Positions 32,096 to 45,100 of a stretch of 64,000 nt of DNA are shown piece by piece. Below the pieces are notes generated by a model. It had not been told where the DNA came from. It ran no database searches and was given only the letters and a program-made list of their open reading frames with translations. The translations under genes were made by a program, and so were the position numbers. Every line of letters begins with the position of its first letter. Position 1 is the stretch's first letter. Source of the DNA: Boswellia sacra (Eukaryota > Streptophyta > Magnoliopsida > Sapindales > Burseraceae); NCBI GenBank assembly GCA_013180625.2, contig SNVD02016092.1, positions 310,001 through 374,000 of the forward strand, written 5' to 3'.

Positions 32096-34260
32096 CAGGA
32101 AACCGTAACTAAATCTACTTGTAAAATAACTAAATCTTCTATTTGTAGAATTTAATTCCCTCCAATAACCTAATTCAAAAAGAAATTTTAGATATATGTG
32201 TATAAACAGAATAAATTTTGATATGAAGTATGATTAAGCTTATATATATTGTTTTAAAAGTGCAATTCTGATCTTAAATAAAATTTAGTATAGCAATCAT
32301 GACATTCTTTCTTCAAAAAACTAACAATCAATGAGTGGAGGGCTAACCACTTCAGAAATGGAAAAACTATGATGATTCATAATTAATGGCTCCATCAAAA
32401 TACCTTGAGCGTTTGAAATTTTAGTTTAAGCTCATCTAATGCAAAGACAACAAGCTTCATCAATTGACCAAAATTTATATATATATATATATATCGTTTC
32501 TACATCAATTGTTTTTCTCTTAAACTAAGTTATAATAGGAGACATTAGTAGGAGAATAAAAATGTTGACAGAAAAATAAGATTTTTTTTAAGACAAATGA
32601 TGAATATTAATATCATCATCGACGACGTCGCTACCGGCCTCCTCATCCTGTCATCAATCTTTTAGGTCAAAGATTAATTTTTAAATTATATGATTTTCGG
32701 TATATAACGTTTACTTTGAACAATATCATTTAAGGAAACCAACCTATAAAATTTTGACAAACTAATTTTTATTGAATTAAATTATCTGAGAAAGCCAAAG
32801 ATATAGAAAACATTGAAAATTAATCATATTACAAAAATAATTTGTAGAAAAAGATGGCAATTTAGATAAATAAATGTGCAATATAAAAGTCAGAATACTA
32901 TCAGTCAATGAACTAAAATTTTTCTGTATACTATTTCCTATTTATAATTATAATAATAATTCACATCCATAACCCGGTAAATACAGAATCAAGTTTACTA
33001 ATTTGTTAAATTTTTGCAAATTAAATTTAAAAGGTAGAACTTAAATACAATAATTCACGAAATATTAATTGTATTTTATGCGGTAATCCAATTAAATAAT
33101 AGTTGTAAATTCAAATTTTCAGGAAGAAAACAGAATAATTAATAAACCTAAACTTTCCCTTGACTACTACCAAGCGAAAGAAATATAATTTTATTATTCA
33201 CTTTGAAGCTTTAACTTAATTCTAAATTATTAAAAGAAATAATTTTAGCCCCATGGCATCACCATAAAAATATAAAATCACAAATAATTAAAAGATGATC
33301 TCAGTTATTTAGTTTGCCTAATTAATAAAACCATATAGATATGTTTGGTGCACGACACTCTGTATAGTACTATTTTATTTTATTATACTAAATAGTATAA
33401 TACATACATTTAGTTTTAATTTAGCATAGTATTAATTTATACAGAGTACAACCATTATATGCATGCATATTAAATTATTTAAAGTCAATTCATAACATTA
33501 CGATTACATTGTATAGCACTAATTCTAAAATATCAAAAGTATCCCTATAAAATTATACATATCAAATAGTACCCTTTAATTTTTAAAATTTTAAAAATAA
33601 TTTATTATTTCTTTAGTATATAAATTATAAAATCAATTTTATTTAAAATTTATTTTTCTGGAAGGGCTACCAAAGAAGTCATTATTTTCTTAGAAGGCTG
33701 TTAGAGAAGTCACTGTTGTCGCTGACCACTAATGGTATGGCACGTCTGGCGACACCGCCACTACCATGATGCTCACCAGCATACTTTCTATAAGGATCTG
33801 CCGATTGTATCATCGCTTGAGTTGCTCATTGTCAGAGATTAGGTGGTTAAAGTTTTGGAAACAAAATTTTAAATGTTAGATTCTGTCTATTGACAGAGTA
33901 AAAGACGGTGACGTTCACATACAATGGTAGAGTGTTGAATGGCGAGCAGAACAATGACAAAGGGATCGCTGGACGCGCCATTTCTCCGATGGTTGGCGAT
34001 GATGTGCAGTGGTGAACGACAAACGACAGTAGCACTTTCTTCTTTTTTTTATTTTAAATAATAAATTAATAAATAATAAATCTTTAATACAATATAAGTT
34101 GCAGCAAACACACTATAATTTTTGCATAATACTATTTTTTATATTATAATATTAAACAACATAATGTAATACTATACATTACAGTTCTATACTGGACGGC
34201 GTGGCACTCCAAACATGCTCTATATGCACTAAATTTTGCCTCATTAACCCTTCACTCAAG
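32096..34260. other. AT-rich intergenic sequence, possible old transposon remnants
   Basis: Has AT runs (about 32477-32494) and one GC-richer island at about 33660-34030 with no recognisable protein. TGTTTGGTGCA near 33341 and the inverse of TGTTTGCTGCA near 34110 may be the ends of an old DNA transposon, but I could not find a target duplication. No gene found. Confidence 0.4.
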
Positions 34261-34268
34261 GGTGGAGC

Positions 34269-35527
34269 TAGGGATGGCAAAATCCAGGGTCGATGGTCCC
34301 CGGCCCGGGCCCCGGCCATCAATTGCAAAACCCGGTCCTGGAAAATTCTTCGAAATTTTTTTTCAGGGCTGGGGCTGGGGCTGGAGTACCCTGGGCGGGT
34401 CCGAGTTTTCCAATAACCCAGGATTAAAACCCGGGTTGTGTATCCGACACTCGATATCAGTCTATTTTTGAAGACATCGAGTGTCAGATGATGCATCTGA
34501 CACTCGACATTAGCTTTCATCTGATATGTCGAGTGTCGGATACATGGTTCATCTGACATGTCGATTGTCGGATACATGGTTCATCCGACACTCGACACTA
34601 GCTTTCATCCAAGAAGTCGAGTGTCGGATACATTAGTGTCGAGTGTCGAACACTCGACACTAGCTTTCATCTGACATGTCGAGTTTCAGATACGTGGAAA
34701 CCTATGTTGATGTCTCGAACCATGTATCCGACACTCGACATCATGAAATCCGATATCATGCATCATATTTAACTATACAAGGCCATTATAGTTAAATATG
34801 ATGCAAAAAGGTAAAAAAACAAAGCTGAAACAAGCAACCTGCCAAAACGCTTGACAAAACTCGACCCTCTCGATAGAGCTCAACACGATTATCCGACACT
34901 CGACACTTACATGTCGAGTCGTTTCAGATTCACAATCAACAATTGATATCAGTCTATTTTCGAAGACATCGAGTGTCGGATTCATCATCCGACACTCGAC
35001 ACTTACATGTCGAGTGATGATGCATCATCCGACACTCGACATATCGAGTCGTGTCAGATTCACAACCGACACTTGATATCAGTATATTTTTGAAGACATC
35101 GAGTGTCGGATGATGAATCCGACACTCGACACTTACATGTCGAGCGCTATCGAGCTCGTCGAGTTTTGTCGAGGGTTTTGGCAGGTTGCTTGTTTTAGCT
35201 TTGTTTTTTTGCCTTTTTGCATCATATTTAACTATAACGGCCTTGTATTTACAGGTTGAAGCAAATGGCAAGTGAATTGTAGACAATAGAGGATGTTGTT
35301 TAAGGGGTTATATTAAGAATACAAATTTGATGGATTAGATTGATATAATTTTATAATTTATTACGCACCCTGGGTTCAATTCCGGGTCCTTGGCCCCGGC
35401 CCCGGCCGGGCAAAAAGATCGCACCCCGGCCCCGGCCAATTACCCCAATTTTCGGGATAATTCCCCAGTCCCACATGACCAAATTTTTCGGGGCCCCGGC
35501 CCCGGTTGGATTGTTTTGCCATCCCTA
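34269..35527. mobile_element. hAT-like element with palindromic core
   Basis: Terminal inverted repeat TAGGGATGGCAAAA at 34269, and its perfect inverse ending at 35527. Perfect 8-bp target duplication GGTGGAGC at 34261-34268 and 35528-35535. Both subterminal regions are rich in CCCCGG/CCGGGG. The core is packed with CGACACTCGACA / TGTCGAGTGTCG motifs, three copies of a GATATCAGTCTATTT-type block (34446, 34945, 35066) and a long inverted repeat. No transposase; non-autonomous. The crisp duplication suggests a recent insertion. Confidence 0.9.
34784..35236. repeat. Long inverted repeat (hairpin) inside the hAT-like element
   Basis: The arm at 34784-34864 (TATAGTTAAATATGATGC, then CAAGCAACCTGCCAAAAC) is nearly the exact reverse complement of 35158-35236. 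The roughly 290-bp spacer is itself full of the CGACACTCGACA palindrome. A transcript would fold into a long double-stranded stem. Confidence 0.85.
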
Positions 35528-35535
35528 GGTGGAGC

Positions 35536-36703
35536 TACGGAGGGCCTCTTAGCGCGAAAAAGAATTGGTCCATTATCTTTATTTTTCTTTTGGCCCCCCT
35601 CCAATTATGTTGACCCTCTTTAATCTTTATTTCCCACCATTGACGCCCTAAACTTAAACTATCAAATTTGCCTTCACTGGTTGATTGTTTGTTTTTCAGA
35701 TTGGAATGTCATGGCTAATAAATTTCATTTGAGATGAGAATGACTCTTTTGTAACAAAATTCTTGTATACATAAAAACTCATAATTCCTATCAAATTGAT
35801 CTTGTTTTTACATACATGACATCTAATTATCTAAAGTTTTCTTTTAATTAAGTTACTAGATGGAATTAAATTAGGGTTGTATGGATCAACATTAACTTGT
35901 GTATGCATTGTAAAGCTTGGAAATTTGGAATCAAAACTTTCAATCATTCATCTTCAAAAAAATATTATTATTTCCTTTAATGTGGTGTTATAAAGAAGGT
36001 TGAAACACTCAGTGGCTAAGCCCCTATAAATTTAGAAAACTTTTTAAATTTAACATTATACATACACATACATACATATATGCGGAAATGGATTTTTTGA
36101 CACAATTTTTTTAACACAAAATTAAACATAAATTTATAGTTATTGATTTACAAAATCAAATGGTTTAGATGATTGATGAGTTAGTAGCATTAAATAAGAT
36201 TTGTTGATTTTCAATTTATACCATTGGATTTTGTAAGATCAAGAACTAGAAATTTGTGTAAAAAATTATGTTAAAATATCTTTTACACATTTTTTTCGCT
36301 ATTGGCGGTTTCAATTTCTTGTTTTTTATAAGTGAGCCTCACCAAATTTTAAAGTCTATATCATCCCCTGGATGTAAATGAATAGCGATAAATTAGTGAA
36401 GGAATTTTAGCAATTTAAGTTAGAATAGTGTAAGTTGCCTATCCCTTCCCTTTAAGGGTAAAAGGTAGCCATATTTAATTATTAATTTGAATAATCTTAC
36501 CTTTTATTATTGTGGAATTACCCCTCTATTTGCTGATAAGTAATAATTGTGATTTTAAAACTTTACCCTTTGAAGAACAAAAATTGGTGCTTGTTTACGT
36601 GCAATCACTCAATCAAAGCAACTATCCCCTCGCCAGTCTAGGAGGCACGAAACAAAAACGCAGACGGGGAGAAATTTGGTTGAAATCTCTAAGGAAGTGA
36701 ATA
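35536..36703. other. Intergenic; duplicated block and upstream region of a small gene
   Basis: 35711-35930 is a diverged copy of 24786-25000 (shared phrases AATAAATTTCATTTGAGAT, AAAGTTTTCTTTT, TTAACTTGTGTATGCAT). 36090-36285 is a MITE (listed separately). The last ~200 bp upstream of 36704 would be the promoter and 5' UTR of the small gene. Confidence 0.5.
36090..36285. mobile_element. Short fold-back MITE
   Basis: The left arm GATTTTTTGACACAA...TTACAAAATCAAATGG is mirrored by the right arm CCATTGGATTTTGTAAG...TTGTGTAAAAAATTATG. The two arms pair over most of the ~195 bp with a small loop. No coding capacity and no certain target duplication. Family not assigned. Confidence 0.55.
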
Positions 36704-37030
36704 ATGAAAGCTACAGAGATACCAATCAGAACCAACCCGACCAGCATTAACATCCAGAAGGAAGTGAAGCCGGAAAAGAACCAGAAACCCCAATTCAGAC
36801 CAGCTCAAGATGACACCAAACCAGCTTTCCAAGACCCAGTAAAATCTCTTTCTCATCTCTAATTTTTGTTATATTTTGGTGTTTCTTTTCTGGGATTTTA
36901 TTTTTTTATTTTTTAGATATTGACTGTTCATTTTTTGGTTTTGTTTTGTTTTTAGATTCTGAGATCAGACCCAATTGAAACAGAGGAAGCTGTGCTGCGA
37001 TTGCCACCTTTTTCTATTAAAAGATCTTAA
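36704..37030 (+). CDS. Small two-exon gene, unrecognised 69-residue protein
   Basis: Exon 1, 36704-36838 (45 codons), has a GT donor at 36839. Exon 2, 36956-37030, follows a T-rich tract and TTTAG. Joined, they read MKATEIPIRTNPTSINIQKE, then VKPEKNQKPQFRPAQDDTKP, AFQDPILRSDPIETEEAVLR and LPPFSIKRS, then TAA. It is hydrophilic and Lys/Pro-rich, with no signal peptide or membrane segment. The C-terminal block LRSDPIETEEAVLRLPPF looks like a conserved motif, but I cannot name the family. The clean phase-0 intron and balanced composition in an AT-rich setting support a real gene. Function unknown; a cDNA or an orthologue would settle it. Confidence 0.6.
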
Positions 37031-37586
37031 CTTTGCTACCCAAGAGAGTTCAAAGATTAATGGGTTTTCTTCTGTTAGCTTCGGTTTTCGAATTTTCGTG
37101 GATTATGGTTTGGAACTTAGTGTGGAATTTGCGTGGTGAATGATGTAATTTTGTTGACATTCATATGTTATCTTAGATTTTTTTTTTAATTTATGCTGCT
37201 CGGAAATCTTGCAACTCAGAACAAGAATATTTTTGGATTAACTTCTGTGGAATTGCTTTGTTAGGTAAAAAGTTTACATTCTTCCTTTCCAGTGGGTATT
37301 GTTTGTTGACTGAAGATGAAATTTTCTGAGAATATTTGAAGTGCTCTTAGGATAATGACTTGGTAAGAACGAGATACTTAGTGCAGAAAGCAGAAGTGTA
37401 AGAACAATAACAGTAGAACATTTCTACATTGTAAACTTTATACCAAGGTGTCTCCTAAACACGGTGCATAAACAAAGAAACTCTTGTGGATCAAAGAATA
37501 TCTTCAAAACAGGATCAAAACACATGCCAATTAAGCTGCATGGTTTCGTTAGTCCTGAGTTACAGTTGTATATTTCAATAATTGGG

Positions 37587-38125
37587 CGGGCCGGGGGTGG
37601 GATGACCCTCTCCATTCCCATCCTATTGTTCAATTTAACCCTTATTTTTCACTCATTCTATATGTTTTTTAGAGCGGGGCAGGAGTAAGAGATCTTCATA
37701 CTGAAAATGCTCTCCCCACTTCTACCCCCACCTCGTTTCCCGTATCAACATCTTTTATATAAGTAAATTTGGGATTTAAACAAAATAAATAACATTTTAT
37801 TTTTAGATAATAATATAATTTTATATTTTTTCAATAATTAATATATTCAATGTCGAATAAAAATATATTTTTAAATTTATATATTTTTATATGTAATAGT
37901 TTATTATAAGAAAAATAAAAATAACAATAAATTTTATATTTTTACTTATAATAATAGAGTATGGGGCAGGTGTGGGGTAGGCAGTAAATCCATCCCCACC
38001 CCATCACAATGTGAGGATTAAAATTCTATCACATCCCTGTAAAAAGTACATCCATACCCATCTCCATCCCAATAAAAATAAATTTCGACAGATTCCTAAT
38101 CTCACAGTACATTTTACCATCCCTA
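37587..38125. mobile_element. Remnant of a hAT-like element with G-rich ends
   Basis: The right end TTTTACCATCCCTA resembles the inverse of TAGGGATGGCAAAA. G/C-rich tracts (GGGCGGGCCGGGGGTGGG at the left, GGGGCAGGTGTGGGGTAG near the right) flank an AT-rich core. I could not find a matching left terminus or an 8-bp duplication, so it is probably truncated. Confidence 0.45.
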
Positions 38126-38404
38126 TTAGGACCATAGTAAACTTAAAATTTCTAGCCTATATACCTTAATCGATTAAGAGAAAAAGAAACAAATCATATT
38201 TCAAGAAGTTGATTTCACGAATCATCCATTCTTCATGAAGAGAAGCTAGCTTTTATTTATTGGAGAGAGGGTTAAATACCTCTCATGCGAAGTACAAGAC
38301 TTCCACTTTCACATACATCACTGATGTCATTTTATGTAATAATTGTAATTTTAAATTAAAAAAATTACCTTTCAAGGATACCAATTCATCAATTCTTATA
38401 TATA

Positions 38405-38762
38405 AGTAAAAAGTAATAATACTATTACAAACTACTTTTACAAACTCATCTATACAAACTGACGTAACATCTCTATATGATCACCATATCACTCATCTTA
38501 ATTAATCTAATACTCAAGTTTTGTAATTCATATTTTAATAAATAAGTCTCCATGTGAACACTATATCATAATAATACTACTCTTACAAACTCATCTATAT
38601 AAACTGACGTGGCATCTCTATATGATCAGCACATTACTCATCTTAATTAATATCATTTATTATTAACTTTTATTTATCAAACTTATTTATTTATCTAATT
38701 ATATCACGTCACGTCAGTTTATATGAGTTAATTTATAAAAATAGTTTGTAAGAATAGTATTA
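38405..38762. mobile_element. MITE with long terminal inverted repeats and a duplicated left end
   Basis: The left end (ACTATTACAAACTACTTTTA, then CAAACTCATCTATACAAACT, GACGT) is the approximate inverse of the right end (ACGTCAGTTTATATGAGTTA, then ATAGTTTGTAAGAATAGTAT). A second copy of the left end starts about 156 bp further in, at ~38572. No coding capacity. Related ends occur near 25005 and 25670. Confidence 0.6.
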
Positions 38763-39115
38763 CTGATGACTAAATGGCTAAGAGCTTTGATAAGATTTGA
38801 TTCTTCTGACCACAAAAGCTAGAAACTCAATTAAGAGCTCTGCGAGGTAACAGGGCAACGACTCAACTTACTCAACACAACACATGTGACTCTTTTGTCG
38901 GGTTCACTAGGCACATATCTGAACTCATAGCTAAGGTTCGAGAATAAATTGGTACAAAAACTTGACCTCAGAAATGTTATTCTTTCTTCAAAGAATCATA
39001 AGTTTAAGAGGATTTTTAGTCATAAGAATAGAGGGCAAGAATGTATAATATAATACAATTATCATTGTGAGATTAATGATCATCATTCAATAATCAAAAT
39101 GTTTTGGTTCAACAA

Positions 39116-42100
39116 TCAAGCATCGTCCTCTGAAGATGCAGGAGCAATTTGCTCTAAAATATTTGGGAATTTCCGAGGTAGGGTAAACAATGGTTCATCA
39201 GTTGCAGATCCTTGAAGTGCCAAGCCTAACCCATATCCTAATGCTCGAGCAACGGGCACTGCAACTGCATTTCCAACTTGAACATACCTAACACAAAATT
39301 AACAGTAAGGATTAGAAACAAAGCAAAAACGCGATAGATCTCTCGAAGTATTTCACAAGTGTAAATCATATAAAACAATTTTAGAGTTAGTTTTTGAATG
39401 AAGAATTGTAAGGAAATGCAATCAATGGACTTTGCTTATACTTTTGATATCTGCAGTATCCTCGTGTGCATATACCTTTCTTTTATAGGGCCACAGAGCT
39501 TATAGTAGTCAGGAAAACCTTGCAGCCTTGCATTTTCTCGCACTGTTAGGACACGATCTTGTTCTGGATGTACAATGGCCTATAGAAAGAAAAATAATTT
39601 TATCCTAACAATGCATTTTTTTCGATACGAACATAAACATGCTTAGACAACAAGAACAACGAGAAAATCACCTGATTATGAGGCTCAGCTCTAGTAACTA
39701 CTGTTGGCACCGTCTCATCCCACCATAGACGCGCAAAAGGTCTAGATGAATCCCAAAGAATGTCAAAATGTGCACATTCATTAAGCCAGAAATGTAAAGC
39801 AAAAAGAAAAAACACGTACTTTGATGATGTGCCATCCACAAAAGACATGGCGTAATTTGGGACCTATTATCAGTGGCAACAAATTAAGATCTGATGAGCA
39901 AGGAACAAAGGGTTTCTGGAAAAAATATAATAGAGCAAAACAAAGACAAGAAAAAATAGTACCAGAGGTTTGCCTGAATCCAAATAAACCCTCGGAACAT
40001 CAGGATCCCACTCAACTTTGTTATCCTCACGCACACGAACACCTGGTAAATCTCTAAAATTTGCTCCCTGATTCGTTGAAAAAAAAAACATTAACAAACA
40101 AAATTCATAGGATTTCAACCAAATGCCCCATAGTTATCTTGAAAGTCATACATTCACACAGACACTCACCTTTCTTTTAGGAATCCTACAAACTCGTTGG
40201 AAGTCATCAATATTCAACTCAAGTGGCCGATGATCATAAAGCAACCGCTTGTTTGTTTTTGCCTTTGGTGAAGAACCCAACATTTCTACAAGATGACTAA
40301 AGTTAGTTTCTATTCGCCCTCCCAAAACAAGAGCACAAATGGAATTCAAAATATGGTTCCCTAGAAAACAAGCGAAAGAGTAGCAATAACAAGGCTAATC
40401 AATTAAAATGACTTGAAAAGGTACAACCACTAACCATCTTTTCTTAATCTAATAAAACGTTGGAAGTCTGTTTCAGGACCTTTGTCGTAAGGCATTTCAT
40501 CGCGTGATTCATAATTCCCAACCTAGTTTTATAAACAAAAATTAGATATACACAAAGACAAATTTCAAAAAAAAAAAAAGACGTGAGAGATTTTTAAACA
40601 TACAGCTGGGAGATCAGAAATTGCATCCTTCAAGAGAAGTTTTTTTTCAAAGTCTGGTTTCTGACCTTCATCGTAAGCTACAGTATTCCTCTGCAACCAA
40701 AATACATGATTTTAATAAAGAATTATAAGTATATCAAAAACAAGAAAACCATAATTTTATACTATATTTGTTTGTATATTTTGAATTTTTATTTTTAAAA
40801 TTTGAAAAAAATATGTAATCGATTTTAAATTTTTTTAAATTTTAAAAATGATAAATGATTGATATTGATTTAAATATATTAAGAAATATATATTTTTTAA
40901 AAACAGACAAACAAACTGTTATTTACCTCAAACTCTGTAGGAATAACTCCTCTTACAACAACATCATGTGTTGGTAGCGCATATTGAGGCAGCTTCTGCA
41001 AAAATTTTTATATTTCAATTAGATGAAAATCATTGCATAACAAAACTATAATATAGAAATCTAAAATCACCTCTGTGGGTCGAGCTCCCCACAAGAAAAC
41101 TCTCATCCGAAATTGGGGAAGTCCATATGCTCCAGCTGCCATCATTCCCAACCGGGCTTGGTAATTCATCTGAATGAGCCGTCCCAAAGCATAACGTCCA
41201 AGATATCCTTTAGCAAACTTTACAATATCAACAACATTTTCCATCAAAACAAACTTTGGCTTCAGAAAATCTACAACGTCCATAAAAACCAATAGTTGTT
41301 TGTTTTTTTCATCAGCCAACGGATTGTTTTTGTCCCTAAAACGATTGAAGCCACTGACACCTTGACATGGAGGCCCTCCACAGATAACATCAACATCTCC
41401 CTATATAATTTAAAGAATAATCAAACGGATTATGAATCTGTCCTCATCAAGCTTATAAGTTTGAGCTACAAAGGATAACATCTAATACAAAATTAGTACA
41501 AATTAAAACAAACTTACAGGTAAGGGTAAAATCTTAGATTTGTAGCCATTCGCAACAAAGTCTTTTATCCTCTCTCGACAATTACTGTTAAGAACAGATT
41601 AAATGCGCTTGAGTTTTGAACTTTAAAGTGTCCATAGAACTGAAATTGTTGCAAAGAAAACAAAATTTTTGTAGCATACCTCAACCCCTGGATTGGTTCC
41701 CAGGAGTCTTCATCAGGACCATAGTTTTTCCAACGTACCTAGAGAGGGAAAAGGTTCAAGTTTAAACCCATAAAGAGATAATAGCGTGAACATAGGTAGA
41801 TCATGATTGTAATTATTAGACTTGAACTTTAATATTAGGCCTTACTTGAAAGTTTAAACTTTTAAATCAACTAGTATCTCAACATGGTATCATACTGAAG
41901 ATTTCAAGGCTAATTCAACCATTCAATTAATCAAACCAATCTTACTTCTCAATTCAAGTTTATAGATCTATTAAGCCCTAAATCAAATCCATATTTCAAG
42001 TAAAGGGGCTTATTAAACTCAAATATTAACATTAACTCTTCTTTGAAAGCTTAACTTTTTAAGTCAAATTGTATATTAACATGAATTGTGTCTCGATGTG

Positions 42101-45100
42101 AACTTTGGAAAATGCTTCAACTGAAATTCTTAGAAGCCATTTATATCCACTAGACCTTGGAACCCTTTTTTTAAACTTCAATTGAAGCTCTTATTGTGCA
42201 ATGCATGTAAAACTTTTATCCTCTTCAAAGCCTTTGTTAGTTGGAAACAAATAGTAAAGATTAACGTGTTCTGGATTGTTGACCTATTTAAGCTTTCATG
42301 GTAGTTTGGATCCTTATGACTTTGTCCTCAAAGGACACTGAAGGAAGAATACATGGTTTAAGAAATAAATGTTTTGTAAGTTGTTAACATATTTGACCTT
42401 TCATTATGGTATTTTTCTGCCTTCGTGATGGAATGTAGTTGATTAGACACAAAAGAAAGAAACCATGGAAGAACTCTGTATAAGGACACGAAGACCAACA
42501 AACTAACGCATCCATGAACAAGCACAACCACTTATGTAACACGAATTCAAAACTCCGTAAGTAACATACTTTTGGAAGTTTATATACCTTAAAATGTAAC
42601 CCACGTTCACCCCTCTCCTTGGGATCACCATAGCATATCTCAAGTAGATTAGCAACTTCGAACACCTCTGAATCATCTTCCTCATCAGACTCAATGCTGC
42701 CATCATCTTCTTCTTCTTCCCCTTCACTATCTACTATACCAAAATACTCTAACTGTACTGGATTTCTACTTTTGACCAAGGAAAAGCAAGAACATAGTTT
42801 TTCCCACTCTCTAATCAACGTTAGAAAATCTTCAGCAGATTCATTTCTCACCTAATTCATAAAGTATTCACATAAGTGTTCCCCAACGATTTATACAGTG
42901 GCACAACAAAAATGAAAAGTAAAAACGGAATACTTGCATATCTACCTGTGTCTCAGGATGGTTCAACTTGAGACTTTTACAAGCATGTTCATTTAGATCA
43001 ACAGCCCATCTCTATAAAGGAAAAGGACAGGATTCAGTCACGCAATTAAAGAGAACACGGTAAGACTTGAGTAAGTCTGCAGGATCATATTCGTTACGCT
43101 GGAATTACACTAAGGAAAAGACAAACTTACAGTAACAAGATTTGAACCGGCCATGTTTGCCCCAAGGCACAGACCAGTTGACATGGCACCACAGCCAGAG
43201 TACAAATCAAGCAACGTCACCTCTGGCTTCTTACACTCTCCAACTTCACACACATTAGCGTCTACTTCACTGGAAATTGTCGATGAAGTCTCACTTCCAG
43301 CTTTCGCATTTTCTGCAAGATGCACAACATAGGAAACGCAATTATATTTTGATATTACATTTATCAAGGTGACTACAGGCATATAGCATAATAGTTAACA
43401 GTCCGGTAGTAAGTTAACAATGTAGAAAACAGAAAGCACATTTAATTCCAAATATTACTTTCAACAACATATTCTAAAAAACTATCCAAAAATATAATGA
43501 GAAGTAATAATACCAGATGGTAAGTTCACAAATGTGGTGTATGGTAATAGATATAACATGTCACAATAATAATCACAAGCTGGGATTGTGGAATTCTTTG
43601 TCTCCAAATCAATCTGAAAAAAAAGGAACCATAATTATTAACAAATGATTCAAAAGCAATAAAAAATACAAACTAATAGACTGCAAACATACATTTAGGG
43701 GAACCCTCGCAATATTGAGTTTCTTAACCAGACAATCCAATGGATTATCATTTTGAATCTCTGAAAAGAACACACGTTTTTTATCGATAAGGTAGGAATG
43801 GCTTTGAATGACCTGAAGATATTAAAATTAAAAAAAAAAAAAAAAGATAACAGATATATTAGAGCATTATTGAACAAATATTTTATATATATCTATAACA
43901 AAATTGTTATATTCTTCGAAGATATCTTACGGTATCACTGGCTCTATAGTACCACTGAGCAGTAAAATATGGGGAGCCATCAACTGCCTCAAACATTTCA
44001 ACAATTTTACATATATAATCCTCTTCCCCTTCTCCAGCCTGTACATAAGAGGAAAACGATAAATTAAAATCATATTGAATATTTGTTTCTATATTATGAT
44101 AAAAAATAGTAAAAGATTTAGGCATAACCTACAGTTATAATGTTTACCAAGGGCATACTATGGACATAAAATGGGTGTTAGCAAGTCTATGTCATGTATC
44201 TCACAAGCAAAACAGCTTTTATGCTAGATTTAGAATGATTTGAAACAAAAAAAAAAAAAAAGGATTTCAGAGACCAAAAGTTAAACTATAGACTGTAACC
44301 AAAACAAACATCTGCTTGAAGGGCCTTAAGTTAATATTTTTAAAGCAGCATGACCACATGGTGAATGATTCCGCACTCTCTCGAGCGGTTCCCAAGAAAG
44401 TCGCTTTTCATAAACATTTCTTAAACAGTGCCATTATTTGTACATTAAATATAAAATCTCCATAAACAAAAAATGAAAGTTTTAAATTCAAAGCAGATAA
44501 TCCCACGCTTGGGGAAAAAAGATTATACTGCAATCAGCTCAAAATCTTACTAGATATATCTCAAAATCCAACTTCGTCTACAAAAAACTCTCTTTTGTGC
44601 AAAGGAAGAATGTGTGTTAAGAATGTGGAGAAAAAGAACGAGGCTCTCTTAGCTAAATGGCTTTGGAGGCGCAACTGTACAATGAATAATCATACTAGGA
44701 AGCATTTAGTACTAACACTCTCAGAGGCGAGGAAACCACATAGGAGAGAGTTGGTAACAAGACGTTTAGAAAAAAAAAATCAAAATCAAAATTTTATTCA
44801 TATTTTAGTAATTGTTTACTCCCTAATTTGTCTATCCGAAATCCCAATATATGAGAATTTAGTTCGCGACTCAAAACAATCAAATAGCTTCCAGGCAACT
44901 ACCTGGAAGTCGTAGGTAGTTTCAGCCGGTATAGAGCCTTAGAGATTACTGAAAAATTCCTTTTCAATACTCGGAGCCCGCTTGCATATAACCACAGCCT
45001 AATGAAAGTGCTGATTCCAATTATAAACATCTTTTTATGGTATCCTAACTCTCACAAGTTTGTCCATACTAGGAGCTAGCACAATAAGCCATGTACCTCG

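Larger units (their letters stand above)
37031..39115. other. Intergenic between the small gene and CMT3, with transposon remnants
   Basis: Holds the 3' flank of the small gene, a hAT-like remnant (37587-38125), a MITE (38405-38762) and the 3' flank of CMT3 (38770-39115). No further gene found. Confidence 0.5.

Noticed and set aside
34440..35140. Array of short regularly recurring palindromes, superficially like a CRISPR array
   Set aside because: Repeats occur in both orientations with irregular spacing and no unique spacers, the genome is a plant nuclear one, and the array lies wholly inside a hAT-like element with its own ends.
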